Assembly (NCBI RefSeq): GCF_016086655.4
Contig: NC_092584.1
Location: 8,607,907 to 8,671,906, forward strand
Length of the DNA: 64,000 nucleotides
Source: Lepeophtheirus salmonis
Taxonomy: Eukaryota > Arthropoda > Copepoda > Siphonostomatoida > Caligidae
Direction: 5' to 3'
The translations under genes and the position numbers were made by a program. Below the pieces are notes generated by a model. The model had not been told where the DNA came from, did no database searches, and saw nothing but the letters and a program-made list of their open reading frames with translations. Within the stretch, counting starts at the first letter, position 1. Each line of letters starts with the position of its first letter. Shown here one piece after another: positions 14,301 to 29,300 of this stretch.

Positions 14301-17300
14301 GAGGACTTTAAAAAATATATAAAAAACTAGTAGAAAGCTCAACCGTCCACTATATATATACCAGGTGCGTAGTAGAAATATGTACACTTATATAAGAGAG
14401 TAATTAGAAAAACACACGAAAGTAATTGATCATTTCCACCATCAGCTGACAAGCTGAATAAAACCAAATATAAAGTTAACGCAATCAATCGAAAAATCGC
14501 CCTACAAAGGGATAATCGAGTGGAAGACACCAACATAAGATCCAAAACATGACTTAGACAAACAGGAAGGTTATTTACAACGCCAAGGTTTCCACATAAA
14601 CGGGGGTATTTGAATCTAAATGGTTCATCAGCAAAACCAACAAAGGTTAATCAGTACTTTTCGGAGACAAGGAATCCATTTTGGCCAAAAATCATGTGGC
14701 CACCATACTTACAGGATGCTAACACGCTTAAATTTTCTTTTTGAGCACATTTTGAGGATAGGGCCTCCCATCTAAGGGCACCAAAGCTCTCAAGATTTCC
14801 GTTAATGCGCATTATAGCTCCATAAGCCCCAATCACAGTACTACCACCTGCCAAAGAGTAAATCAGGATATAAAGGCATCTTTTAAAGTCGATGGAGGCT
14901 ACAGTGAGGATTAGAAATGACAAGTCATGTGTCAACATTAACTTCGCTCTACTACTTTCCAAAATGAAGGCTTTTAAAATTACAGATTCAAAGTTTTTAG
15001 TTTTCAATAACACACCCGGTAATATGTAGGATATTGAACAATAATATCATAATAAAATCCGGGTATTTCTCCCTTTTTTTTCTCTCTCTCTCTCTTTCCC
15101 ATAGAAGTATTGCACCATAAAATATCAGATAAATGCGTCAAGGAGAGAAGAGATGTCATGTAGTCGTTCTTTTTTATTTCTTTTTTTAGTAGAGTTCTAC
15201 ATACTTTTTGAAGTAAAAAGGACAACGCGTGCAAATATATAAAAGCCTCCCCCCTCTCTCTCTTCATCGTGGGCTAAGAGCCCCCTCCTTAATAAACATT
15301 ATTACACATCAATGGACCAAAAATAAGAAGTATATCATGTATATAAACATATTCTATAAAAAAAATAGAAAATCGGGAGCGAGTGTAGAAGAATTAATAT
15401 CATTACTTTTTGTAAAAAAAATAAATAGGCATGGCAGCCCGAAAATGGCTGCAAAGTAACAGCTGTTTATATGGTCGTATGGAGAAGAAGGAAAAAGGAG
15501 GATTGGTGCTTCTTCTTTTTTCCTTTTTTTTTTTTTTTCCTTCTTTTTTTTTTATTAAGAAAAGAATAAAAAAAGGAAGAGAAAGGGAGTTACAGTCAGT
15601 CCTTTTGATTAAGGCATTCAGATCGGATGGCTATTCTCCTTCCATATATATTATATTTATAATAAAATATCATATACTACAAATAAAAATAGAAGTTGCT
15701 CAACTTTTTGTTAGAGTCATTGAAAAAAATAATAGAGTATTCAAGTCCCTTTACTATTATTAACTACTACTAATAGTACAATCCCTATCACACAACATTG
15801 ACGGAAAAAAAAAAGATATTAAATCTAAATAACCGATCGTATTTTTTTTTTCTTTTTACAACGAAACCATAAATCAGTGTTTTTTGTTTGTTTGTGAACT
15901 TATGGAAGGTAAGCGACTGCCGTGGTGTTTCCCATCCTCCCGACACTCCCTTCTCCTGCATGTCTCTTTTTCTATACATATATGCATCTATAAGCTCATC
16001 GATAAATACCATTTCAACTGTCCTATTTAGTTGGCTTAAGTCGGTCCAAATGTGTAAAAAAAACATACTTTATATATATATATATAAAACACCTAGATTT
16101 GGTCCCCTTCAACCAGCTGTGTACGGACGGGCATATTCTTCATTATAATTACATTCTAACTGGACTTATTGGACAATTGATGGAGAAGAAGAATATGAGG
16201 GTTTTTGAAGAGGAAAAAGGAATTCCTATTTTGTTATTAGGGCCTTTTCATTATTAGAGTGTCAATAAAATACATTCCTAATATAATAATATAAATATAT
16301 GTGAATTAGACTTGACTATTATGTTTTAATATTATATATATATACATAAATGTGCTTTCGGCTTTCTTTTATATACTTAAAACTTTTTTCCCCCTCCCTC
16401 CCTCCCATTTTAATCGACTGCTGAAAAAGTTATAAAAAGTTTTTTTTTTTAATGTTAAAAAACAAAAATTCATTTTACATAAATATGTATGTATGTATGT
16501 AGGCTCTGTTTCTTAGGCGGCAGAGTAAGGTAAGTGTCAGAAATGATGATAGTTTGTAATAATAATAACAGTATAATTTTTAGAAATACGAGGTGTGTGT
16601 TCAAAAAGTAAGGTGACTTTGGATTTTTAGGAAAAAATATTTAATTATTCATCAATATTTATCTTGTCCCCCTCAGATAGATACAATTCATTTGTGAGAA
16701 CACTTTTTTTAATCCCCGAAGCACTTCTCATAAGCACTCATACCCCTTGAGCTCTTCCAGCGTTGCAAATCTACCTCATTTCATAGGTCTCTTCAATTTT
16801 GGGGGAAAAGTCACATGTGGCATACGCTGAATATGATGGCTAAGGCATGATCGTGATGTTGTTTTTGGCTAAAACATGCGACGACTCTTTTGGTCAAAAC
16901 CAGCAGTTTCGGAATAAACTTCCCTGACACATGTTTCATGCCAAAAACGTTACTTCTCTGACAATAATTCGACGGAGTAAAAAAACAAACAATTTCCTTC
17001 ACTGCTTCCACGTTTTCATCATCTTTTTTTGACGTGCTTAGGCGTCCAGAGCCAAGCTCGTCAATGGCATCTTCCCCACCATCTCGGAAGAGTTTATACC
17101 ACTTGTAAGCATTTTTTTAATTCAGATCAGTTTCACCGTATGCCATTGTGAACGTTTTAAGTGTTTCGGAGAACTTATTTTCATTTTTTACAAAAAATTG
17201 ATTCAAATTCTTTCATCCATCCTTTTCAACAGCAAAAAATTCGCCAAACACGTACATTAAATTTAGCCTTTATACCTTTCACAAATAATATAAGCATATT

Positions 17301-20300
17301 ATATAGCTGAAACAGTAAATATATATTCGTGGCGAGATCACTAACATAAATAAATCGAACATACCAAATGTACCTTCCCCACGAAATTGGAAAAGTCACT
17401 TTACTTTTTGAATACAGCTCGTACATTATTCTTGCATACTTTGTTCATAGCCACCCTTTTTTGAACAGTTTTGAATATATTAAATTTAGAGCAAATATAC
17501 TTTGTATTAACACATCGGCTAAAAAGTCCCGGGATTCATAAAGAAATCACGCATAGCTTGAACGGTATTTTTTCCCATTAAGAAGCAGTGTAAAGTTAAA
17601 AAATTAAAGCCCAATTAGGTGCGACTTGATTGCCCTAAAATTACTTGTTTCTCCGAGTAATATGGGAATATTTTTTACATTGACCCTAGGGGCGGGCAAA
17701 AAGTAGATAAAAATTACAGTTTGAAGATTAGAAAAGGAAAAAACGGTTCGTACTTTTCCTCGTTTTGGGAGTTTTGTTCATTCTTTCATCTCTAACTCTA
17801 TGAATTTCGGTCTACTTTTAGTGTTCGTCTTTTTTTAAACGCATAATGAAATAGGCATTCATATGTTTACTTTCAGTTTTAAATATTTTCTCTGCACTTG
17901 TGCTATTTTAAATGTTCAAAGTTATTCTCTAGATAGCAATAATACTTTTCTCTCCCCCCCCTTCATATCATATAATAGGTGATGTTAACAAGGTTCTTAA
18001 TTCAGTAGTAACACTGAAAGTCACGGGTTTATCACAGAAAACACGTTTTTTCCCTCGTTCAAAATTGTCTTTTTTAAAAATTATTTTATATTATTTAATA
18101 TTTGATTTTCTCTATGAAAACAGAGTCTATATATCACTTTTGAAGCCATTACTTAGCATAAAGTGATTTTTTCCCCTTTCAAGAAGCAGTTTAAAATTAC
18201 AACATTGAATTTTTTTTTAATCCATAGTTTTGGAAATAACAAAGGTAGCGTCACACATAACTCACAAACTAAAGAACAGATTGTCATGAAATTTTTGACA
18301 GCTGTCTTTTAAAGCTCGACGTACTAAAAAAAATAAAAATAGTCCATCTATATGTGAAGCGCGTGGGTTCTCAGTATATATGTTATATAACTTGAGATAC
18401 GAGTCTACTTCGTGTTAAAAAAATGGAGATTGAGAGTCAAAATAATTTATCTAATACAAAATAACTTCAAAAAAAATACCCTATCAAGCTTTTCGACCAG
18501 CTCGTATCTCAAAAGGAAAACATTTATCAATATGTCAATGACGATTTTTGCTCAAAAATACAACCCCTATCTTTAAAAATAAACTCCTGTTTGTGGGTAC
18601 TCGTACCTTGAGGTATTACTGTATAATATGAAGGGTAGGGAACCCTGCTCATTAACCAAATTATTTATAGAAGAAGATACTCAATGTGGGGTTGTAGCAG
18701 CCCTTATTTAAGACTGAAGACTGCAATTCCGTCCTAAAACTTATAAAGTTCGGTGATGGATAACGTAACTGTCTAGTATTGACAGTACAGTACAGTATCA
18801 TTTTTTTATAATAACTATGAGAATGAACAATTTGTTACAAAATCGCAGTATATGTATAGCCTATTTTCTCAGATATTAAAAGAACTTCATTAATCATTAG
18901 AAATTATGATTAATCAGAAGAATATCATTTATAGACAGTCTCACCAAATTGAACACATCATTTGATGATTTTAAGTAATTAAATCCCGCAGTCTCAATAT
19001 AATATGCAATTGACTCGTGCTTTTCAAATTTGAAAATTAACTCACCATTTGAGTGTAGTCGTTAATTGTTCGAGTCAGTACAACACTAATTAAAAGTGTT
19101 CACAATTCAAAAGTGAGGACTTGGACACGGGACATACTGTATATATTGAGACTTGTAATTCCACTTGGTTTACGTGTATCAGACTTGAGACTTGACTTGG
19201 ATTTGAAAGCCATGACTAGCAGCTCCGTTTGGACTTGAAACGAACTCTAAGGAAGTCTAAGTACGCGACGAAAATATTTTAGAACTTGGACATGCGATCC
19301 AAGACCATTTTCTAAAGATTTGTAACTCGACTTGAATTTAGCATCAAAACTCACGATTTGACTTTTATTCGAAAGCTAAGAATTCCGACTCGAAAGCTGA
19401 ACTCAAGAAAAGACTAATCATAATTATATACCCTACATAAAAATTATGGACCTTTAATGAACTAAAAAGAAAGTTTACTCAAACAAAAATATTCAAGAAC
19501 TTGGTACTTGTGAGTATAAGAGTTAAGACTCGATTCGGAATTGTAGTCTATTAATATTATCTTAATTCCTGATACATTGTTTACACATATTCAAAATTAC
19601 GATGATTAATCATAACAACATTAGATTTGTGTTTCAACAAGATATGATTTGTGATTATTATATTAGAAATAGGATAATTTCACTTCGATGAAATATTAAT
19701 TACTTTTCACGAATACTTGGTCCCGAAAATGGCTTTACTAACTTTGATAAGAGTAAATATAATCTATGTGATAAGAGCTGATATTACTTGAATTTAAAAA
19801 GAGAGATAGACAAAGTAAAACAACGACTTAAAAATGAACAAATGAATTAAACTCACCGGATCTTGATTAAAAATTGCAAATAATTCCAAGAAAATACATA
19901 CATTTTTGCAACAAGAAAAAGTAGCATGTATTAAACATATATTTTGATTAAATCCGTTTACGAGATCTGGTATTTAAAAAAATCGTTAATTCTAATTCCA
20001 AATTCAATTCTCAAATTTATTTTTTTATCATGTTTATACACATGTCCACAACGTTTGCATTATTAATTTGTTTTTCACAGATAAAATGGTTAGACGTCTT
20101 TCATTTTGCAAAAAAATAACTATTTTAGATGAATAAACAGGCTTTAAAAGATTTTAAATAACTTTCTTCCAACTAAATCGATTAAAAGAAACAAAACAAA
20201 ACAACGGTGGTATATTAGTGGTCGGGTTTCAGGGGTGAGCGGTTAAATATCAGGATAGGGACAAGTACATTGGATCATGTACTTAAGTATCCTCATCCCT

Positions 20301-23300
20301 ATAATTTAGTACTTATGCTTAAGTATCCATGAAACACGGATACACGTGATATTTGGTTTAAAAAGTAGGACTTAAATCGTAACCCTTTAACCCTCTGCTC
20401 TACAATTTAGTAGAACACATTTTATGTCACTATATCTTTGATATGTGTAGAGGCAGCATGAAAATATCCTAGAATTTTAAAGAAAACCTATTATTACTTA
20501 ATAACAGGTAACTATGATAATTTCCACAATTAAAAAATTAGTTTTAACCCTGAAATATACTTTTATTTCCGAAAATACTAATATTGTCAAAAGTGTAAAG
20601 TTTTTGATAAAGTATATTTTCTATGAACTTTATTAATATAAAGCCGCGCTATTTGATGTTTAAGTCATTGTTTTCCCATTGAATCCTTGATAAAAAAATT
20701 GAATTCAGTGACTCAATTTAAACAGGTAAATCTCCAGTGGAATATCATCTTTGTTCCTTTATTTTGTGATAAGTCAATTCTATCTCAACTTCTCCCAATC
20801 ATGAGTGACTTAAGGAAAATTGCTTAATAATTTAAAATTAGTGTTAAAATATAATCTAAAACAGCGGGTCTTCCAATTAATCATTCAAAAAATGTCACTA
20901 ATATAATTTAAAGAACATTCTCTTGTGAAAAAGTTAATTGTACAGAGTAAGTTCTCTCAAAAAGTTTTCCAGGATCTTTTTAGGCTGCTTCTACACATAT
21001 ATGCATATAAATACTTTTTTTTTTAGTTTAATGTATAACAATTTATGCAGTTTTACTATTAAGCGACATCTGAACCGTTCGGCCTATTAAAAAAAAAGAT
21101 TTTTGTTTTTATTCGTGAGGACGTTAAAGGGTTAATTATTGTTTAATTATCTCCACAACAAAGTTGAGCAGAGGATATGTTTCTCTGTTGGTTACCATAA
21201 TTACGACAAAAGTTACAGATGGATTTAGATACACCCTCGTAGGATGATTATATATGGTCACAATTAGATGCCATTAAATTTTGAGAGGTGAAGGTCAAAG
21301 ATAGCCCCAAAAAATTTTATATATAAAATATATAATTGACCATAACTTTGGAACATATTGAGGTAGTGAGCTCAAATTGGTATCCTTATGTAGGTATAAT
21401 GAAAATGCTATATGTAGCAAAAAATACTTTCCAAGACAAATACCCATAGGCAAAGATTTGCACTCTACAGTGTGCTCATTCTACTTTACTACTTATTCTT
21501 AAGTATTTATTAAACATGCGTACTGATGCTTGGTTTAAAAAGTAGTTCTTATGAATAATTAAGTATTCCTAATGGGGGCACGAACATTGGTTAATAATAA
21601 AAAAAGAAATCCATAATTTTTTTGCCAATAGATGTCTTTAGTAACGTATATCACCCGTAGTATAAGCGAGAAGGGTTAACGCTGGATGGCGTAAGAAAGA
21701 TATGATTTCCTACTTATACTCCTTTGAATACAGTTTTGATATTGTTCGACTCAGGGTTTGTTGAAGCGATTGTCAAATATAGACGCACACACAGAGAAAA
21801 CGCGACATATTTTGCAGTTTTTGATGGAACAAGGGTAAAAAGCAAGTTCAACCGACATGATATCCCTGTGTTTCGATTGCCAAGGAGATAAACAGTAATG
21901 AAAAAAAACACCAAAAAAACATAAATGGATTACTTTTTACTACACCTTATACGAGGGTCCTTTGATAAGTCTGTGCGAAGTCCTAGAGACGACACTACTG
22001 GCGTGATTGGAGGTAATGTTTAATTAGTAGCATCTCATGGAAGAAGACACACCAACTTTCAGGCGATCCGTCTACTTTCTACTAACAAAACATAACTTCC
22101 ATACGCGCCGGTAGTGTCATCTCTCGGACTTTGCACAGACTTTTCAAAGGACTCTCGTATGTATGTTAGTAAACAAAGCGACAGAGAGTGCCGCCGTCTT
22201 GCGGCAAAATAACAAACTCCTCCGTGGAAAGAGTATATTAATGCGTCTCAGATATGATCCAATTATGTAGAAAATGGTCCAAGTAGAGCTCACTTCATCT
22301 CGCCGCCCGGGGTATTACTATACATACATATTATTAACTGATGAAATATTCCAAATCTTTTTGTTATCTATACGAACATATTATTATCATAATAATATGC
22401 GAAGGGAGGGGGGATTCGGAGGACAGCTTTCTCAATCTTAAAACTCATATGTATTCCTATACTAACTATGTACTAGTACATGTCGTTCGTTTTTTTTTTT
22501 TTGCATAAAATATTAGGACTTCTTTTTCTTAATACTACTAATTCTTTTCTTTCCCCCATTCTTTTCTTATAAATGGAACGATGAAGGACATGCTCCTCTA
22601 CATAACACTACCATCATTTGATGATGGACATCCTGAGAGAGTATGTAAAAATGTACAGGGTGAATATAATCTTTTTCCCAGTTCAATAAGTATCTTTTTG
22701 TGCCTAACATACTTGATACTCTTCAAATTCAATTACTTAAATATAATTTTTAGATTCCAAGCTTTCAAAAAAGGTGTGATATGTGGGATAGGCTGGTTTG
22801 TTTTTGAAGTTTTGACGCATATTGATGACGGATAGTTTGGAGAAGTCAAGGGATTTGGTAAGGATATAACCTATGCAAAATTTCATTTCTTACGATGTCA
22901 ATTTCAGGTAGCAAATCTAGATCAAAGTTAGAAACGGAGAGAAACGTTCTTTACTTTCTCAATAAACATTAAAATACAGCATTAATATATATATATATAT
23001 ATTTGCATTTATTTAATTTTCCTAACTTTTAATTAATTTTTTTTTTTGCTCAATAAGACACTTTGGGGAGGAAAAACACCTTTTTTAATACAATTTTTAT
23101 TGGTTAGAAAATTGTACATCAAAATAAGTAAAAATGCCTTTTTAGCATCTATATTCACTAAGTAAAGAGTTTTTGCCTTTTTCCATAATTTGATCGAGAT
23201 TTGTGACCTATAGATGACCTCGTAGAAAAATTAAATAGTGCATAGGTAATTTTCCTATGACAACTTAACCGCACCATCCGTAACCGATATGGGAAAAAAA

Positions 23301-26300
23301 GTGGAAAATCAAACCACTCTGACAAGGCAGCTACTCTAAAGATGTCAAACCAACAAATTGCTGATGTGGGTTTATCTTACGCGAAAATTGTCAGAGTGAC
23401 CAAAAGGATTGGATTAATAGCTCAATTTAGCAAGTGGACAGAGTCATCCCAACCAAGTTTTCAGCTTTAGTACTATAGCTTTTGGCTAACTAACAACTGA
23501 TTATGGGCCTTTTTATGGACATTATGTTTTTGCTTCTGTTTGCTTGGTAAAGTTACAAATCGATTTAGATCAAACTTAGTCATAGGATCATAGTGAGTGG
23601 CCATTAAATTTTGAGAGCTCAGGGATCAAGGTAAAACAAAACATCACTAAATACATAATCATCCATAACTTCGGAACAAATCCAGATACATTACTCAATT
23701 TGACTTTAAACAGAAGTTTTGCCCTCTAACGAGTGCCTAGTCTAGTTTCCCATGTTTCTTTTTATATAAAGGATTGCTTGATACAGTAATGGTAAGGACG
23801 TGTGCACTCCGGATCGCAGTGCGAACCGTGGATCAGGGAAAAATACCGTATTTTACTAAGATACCAGTCCTGAGTGAATTATTTCGTCTCACTAAAAATC
23901 AACAAAAAGATTTCCGACCGGTCTAAGATTTCATACCAAAAATAAAGACTAATATATATGTTAGAAATCCCATATTAAATCCTACCAAGTACTCTCTACT
24001 GACTCTACAATCTATATATGTATGCATACGATAATAATAATATTTATTCATTTATATACAATGTGTATATAAATGAAGAAGCACGCCCAAATAGCATGAC
24101 CATGAGTCATTCAGAAACAAAATATGTACTACATATATTACATATTTGTGCTATGCCATGTTGGGGGAAATAACACACCAATTAATTTGAGACATTTATT
24201 ACACTACTATATAATATGTGTATATTAGTGTTGGGTTCCGGTCTCGAAATCCTAGACCGGTCTGAGACAGCTATATTTTTGGTTGGACCGAAATAAATAA
24301 GTCCATCAAATAAGGTTAGTCTGGGCCGGTATCATATAAGAATCCCGTCTAGTTCGGCCCAAACGAAAAGTTCAAAAAAAACAAACAAAAACCCGGGTAT
24401 AGACAGATTTTACAGATAAACTGTTTATAAGGTGACATCATATGTATTTTCAAGTACAATGACGTCATACGAAGTTTAAACAGAGATTGCTCGGATTAAT
24501 TTTGATCCCGTTCTTCCTTATATGTATACAGTATTTGTTCTAGAACTTATCGTGAACTTTTGAGATTTTGTTGAAAAAAATGAATGAGAGTTGATCTAGA
24601 AAAAAAAATTTGGTCTCTCATAATATATGAGACCGGAAATAATCGGTCCATAAATTGAGAGCGAAAAAAGAATTGGTCCATAAAGTGAGACGGAATCAAA
24701 ATCGGTCTAGAAAGTGAAACCAAAAAATAGGTCTAGAAAAAATCATTTACGACCGAACAAAAAATAAAAAAATCGGTGCTGGACCGAGTCTCAACATTAG
24801 TATATATATATATTATTATTATTGTTGAAACTCACTCACAAATCAAATTATTTTTTTTGTTTGTTCGGGTTTAATATTTTTTTCCCTATTACAAGGTGGA
24901 AACTTTTTTCGGTTCAGACCGTAGAACAGTTTTTTTAATTCTCTCAAAATATTTTCCAATTTTCTTCGGTCTCTATCCATTCTACTACAAATAACAGATT
25001 AGAATGAGGTTGAACAGGAAAATCATAAAAATTATTTTTTATTTACATACTATGAAGATAAATTTGATTCCCCCCCCGAGCTTCACTTATAGCCTCCAGA
25101 CTAGGTCAGAAAGAAGTAATTACTACTTTAACAATCTAATTCCTGGACCTCCTCCTCCAATGGGACTCCACAGAGGCTTTGAGGTTAGTGATGTTGCTGT
25201 AGCAAACTATACAGGGTTTAGACTCAATATGCGACCATATTGAAAAGTCCAAAGGATTTCGATCAGGGGACTCGGGAGGCCAAAATTCTCTGGACCAGAA
25301 ATGCATCTTTCTCTCATCCAGTTGAAATACCCAGGACTTCTTAAAGGTCTTTGAGATGTATGGCAAGACTTGACCTTCATCTTCCTGGTAAATTCTCCCA
25401 GGTTGGATTGATATCAAATGCAAGTTTAGCAGCCTCTGAGGTCAATTTTCTTAGTCTGCCAATTCTAGGTCGATCCCTGAGGCTATCTCTGTCCTCTTTT
25501 TTATTTTCCTTTAACTCGTCGGATACAGTATAATTAAACATTATAGTATGTAGTTAAGCCTTCTTATCTTGTACACCTTATGGCGGTTAACCTTCAGCCT
25601 TTTAGTAATGTGAGGGTTACTATGGCCAGCCCAGACCAATGTGGGAATATTTTTTCTTTTTTCTTTCATTTGATTAATAATTAAAATAAAACAATGTTAC
25701 ATCACTTTTTCGTTAGCAAAAAAATCCGGCTTCAGTTGATATAAATGGAAAAATGTTATTGTAAATTTACAAAATCTCTTATAGGTTTTGTCAAAGACAT
25801 TTCGAACGCCCGGTATATGTATATTGATAACAAAATATTATTTGAATCATGATGAATAAACAGAGAATAAAAAGTCTTCCTACTTTTTATTGCTTCCTCC
25901 CTGTTAAGCTCAAAATGTATCTCTTCTACTCGTATCTATGTACTCACACCCCCCAAACAAACTATCTACAGCTCATAAAAATGTATCATAAATATATTAT
26001 GACAGTAATTCCTTGGGAGAAGTGCTGTGTTAGTCCTTATTTATTCGGTCCAACTTTTCTTAATAATGTCGGTGGTTTATTAAGGCAAATTAGATATCTA
26101 TTACAAGTATGTATATCCCATATTTTGAAAAAAAAAAAAAAATCTCTGCAATACAATAAATAAAGCATATTAATGAAATCTTGCAAGCGTTTTAATGTAG
26201 CATGGAGCGTGAGCGTTTTATTAAAAAATACAAGGGAGTATATAATATATATAAGGGTGCCATTTTTCTAAAGGAAAAAAAAAAGAGGGCACAGAGGAGG

Positions 26301-29300
26301 CCAAAGCGAGACTAAATTAAGACTTAGGTTAATATCAGCTGCCTGTTTTACTATTTTGGAGGGAGAAAATGAATTACTACTATAAAGAGGAAAACCTTCT
26401 ACATTTAAAATAGCATTTGTACAGGGGAAAATATTATCATTATCTTCAAATGCATCTATATATTTATTTTATTCTGTATTTTTAAATCAATTTGCACCAA
26501 AGATAGGCGAGAGTTTTTCCTCCAGAGGGAGATGTTACTACTGATTAAATAATGAACAAACAAGAAGAAAGAGCACACGCAACAACCGGTTTTTTCCTTT
26601 TCTAATTGCTATCATTAGTTTTCTTTACACATATCCCTTCTTTAGTTATGATATACCGTATACCGTGAAGTATTGTCAGAGGTATATAAAATATGCCCTA
26701 GATAGCGGGAGCGCCTTTTCCAAGTTGACAATTTGAAAAAGTTTATTTTTATTTTTTTATTTAATTCTTGAGAAGGGAACGTCCAAGTATAAAGTAATAA
26801 CGAGTGAGTATGCTCGTGAATGATACAAAGTAACGCTGAGGATTAGTTGTGGAGCTATAAATGTTATTAGGGCATGGACTTAACAAAGAAAAACACGTGT
26901 GTCCACTCCTTTTTACTAGGTTAAACGGTATTTTTTCCAGTTGATTTTTTTTAATCCTTTGTTTTGGAGATAGCAAAAGTAGTGTACAACTTAGTAATAT
27001 CATTCACAAACTATATAACAGATTGACATACAATTTTGACAGCTGTCTTATGAAAGTTCATACTAACTCAAAATGAGGTGTTGTATTTTTTGTTATTTTC
27101 CTTCTTCAATAGTTTACTTGAAGCTCATCTTGTAAAATATTATGACAGCTATTTAAGCTGTCAAAAATAATTCTTTTATTTTTACATAGCGGCAGGAATA
27201 ATAAAAAACCACCCTTGAGGTGACCAACTATAAAATAATCTCTATACAGCTCTAAGTATGTCCAATGTGCCTAACTAGAAAATAGAAATGTTGTGTAAGA
27301 GTGGATTAGGATTTTGTACAAGTTGTAACGGACAGTCGACTATGTTGTATATTTTTCTAGTTTTCAGATCAGCTGGAGGGGGATATAATACCAGTCTTCA
27401 TTTATTCGATCCCGTTCAGGAAAGAAGAAATTACTCTATTCTTTCATTTCTCTTTCTTTGATTATCCCACTCAAGGGAAGAGGAGTTTTCAATTATTCAT
27501 AGTTATTATAATAATGAATATATATAATTTAAGATACAATGGTCAATTATTACCAGAGGGTGGAAGTTGGACTCCACAGCTAAGTCCGTCTTCCGAACCT
27601 CAAATGAGTATATTCTAAAAAGTAAAATAATACATTAATAACATCATAAGTTATGATGTTATTAATGTATTATTTTACTCAGTTTGTACCAAGTAGCCCA
27701 TTAAAATCTGTCGCTTTCATCCATTCCTGGTGTCAAAAGTAGCCTCTGCTCCCTTGCAAGGCTCCTTCCACCCACTTTTTTGATAGCTCTTTGGACAGTC
27801 TGCTGTGAAATCCCGAGATCTCTTGCATGTACCCTCATGGACTTGAGGGGATTGGCCTGGTCTGTTTTCTTTAACTCTTCTAGATCCAGTTGTGTCTTTT
27901 TGACGGAGCCCTTCCCCCTCTCCAATGTTTTGGATGACGTTGGTCCCGGAGACGCCCAACTTCTCGGAGTGTGATAATGGAGATTCATCAATCACTTACA
28001 AGTGTTATTGTACATAAAGTGAAGAGCTATGATTGGGTTATTTTTCTTTTGTGACTAATTGCTTCTTTTACTTTAAAATAATGATTGAATTACTAGGTGC
28101 TCAGATCTCAATGGGACACCCGGTATCTACCCCCAAAAAGCGTCACTATTATTTTTAATGATAGTTAAAAAAAAGCCTTTTGAATATGATTTATGAAAAG
28201 CTTGCACAAATTATTAACTAGAAGAAGAAAACGCTAGAAATCCGAAGAGGAAGAAAGCTGCTGTTAATTGCTTCAACGGACGAGAACATAGCATTTAATT
28301 ACCCTGGAGAAAAATAAAGAAATCTTTTTCTGCTCGATTAAAACACGCATGTACATATATACACACATACACATATCTATATATAGAATAGTAAAAAAAA
28401 AAATACAAATATTGGGGTGGCGGGGAAGAAACGATTTTTGGGATCGCTGCTCCGTGTTGTTTAACATCAAGTAGCCTCATTGCCTTAGAAAGAGGGGGGA
28501 GAGAAGAGTAAAAATAAAAAGAAGAATCAAAAACTGAGTTGTTCTTGGATGCAGCAAATGGAGAATATTTCTACAACAACTTCTCTATTATTATTATAGT
28601 AATTCAAGGCTATTTTCAATGCGGATAAAAGATGAAAAAATATATATATATAAAGAGAGGAAAGGTGGTAAAAGAATGAAAGACCAAAGAGGAGTGTACC
28701 CCCCCTAAAAAAAGGGGAGAAAAGAAAAGAGGAGCTCCCCTCTTTTTGCCCTAAAAAGAATTATCAGTATGTATCACCCAAGAACAACCCAAAAACACGA
28801 AGAAAAAAAATGTTTTTTTTTATTAAAACAGTAGCATAATAAAATTTTGCCCCCAAACAATGGAACAAAAACCCCCTTGGAGATGCATATTTTTTAAATA
28901 GATATGTACATTGAATATTTTTTTCCATAATATAAGCTATTATATTCCTTATCACTATGTACCTATTATGAATAAGTTATAAGGGCCTAAAGAAGAGTGT
29001 TGTTTTTCATCATTTTTCGGACTAAAAATGGAAATATATCCAGTTCAAAACAAGATACACTATTTAAAAAATTCAAAATTTAAATTTAAATTTGTTTTAA
29101 GGGTAAAAAATGACTTTGAAAGATACAAGTTCCGAATAACAATAATTCTAGATATTTCAGAATTCAGATGACAAAGAGAAAAACAGAGTTTTGGATTCTA
29201 TTCTCATAGATAAATACGATTATTGCCTTCAATTCACCTGTACAAATCCCCCCTCCCACCCTAACTGTTCCCCTGTGTAATCCATCATGTGCAATGATGG

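Larger units (their letters stand above)
17216..21169. other. intronic sequence with dispersed repeats, no gene seen
   Basis: Holds diverged repeat copies at 17520-17610 and 18100-18330 and reverse-orientation CAAGTC units at 19130-19405. The rest is AT-rich. No coding or RNA gene signal. Confidence 0.45.

Noticed and set aside
27780..27974. Plus-strand frame opposite the mariner DNA-binding region
   Set aside because: Antisense shadow of the transposase frames, with no motif of its own.
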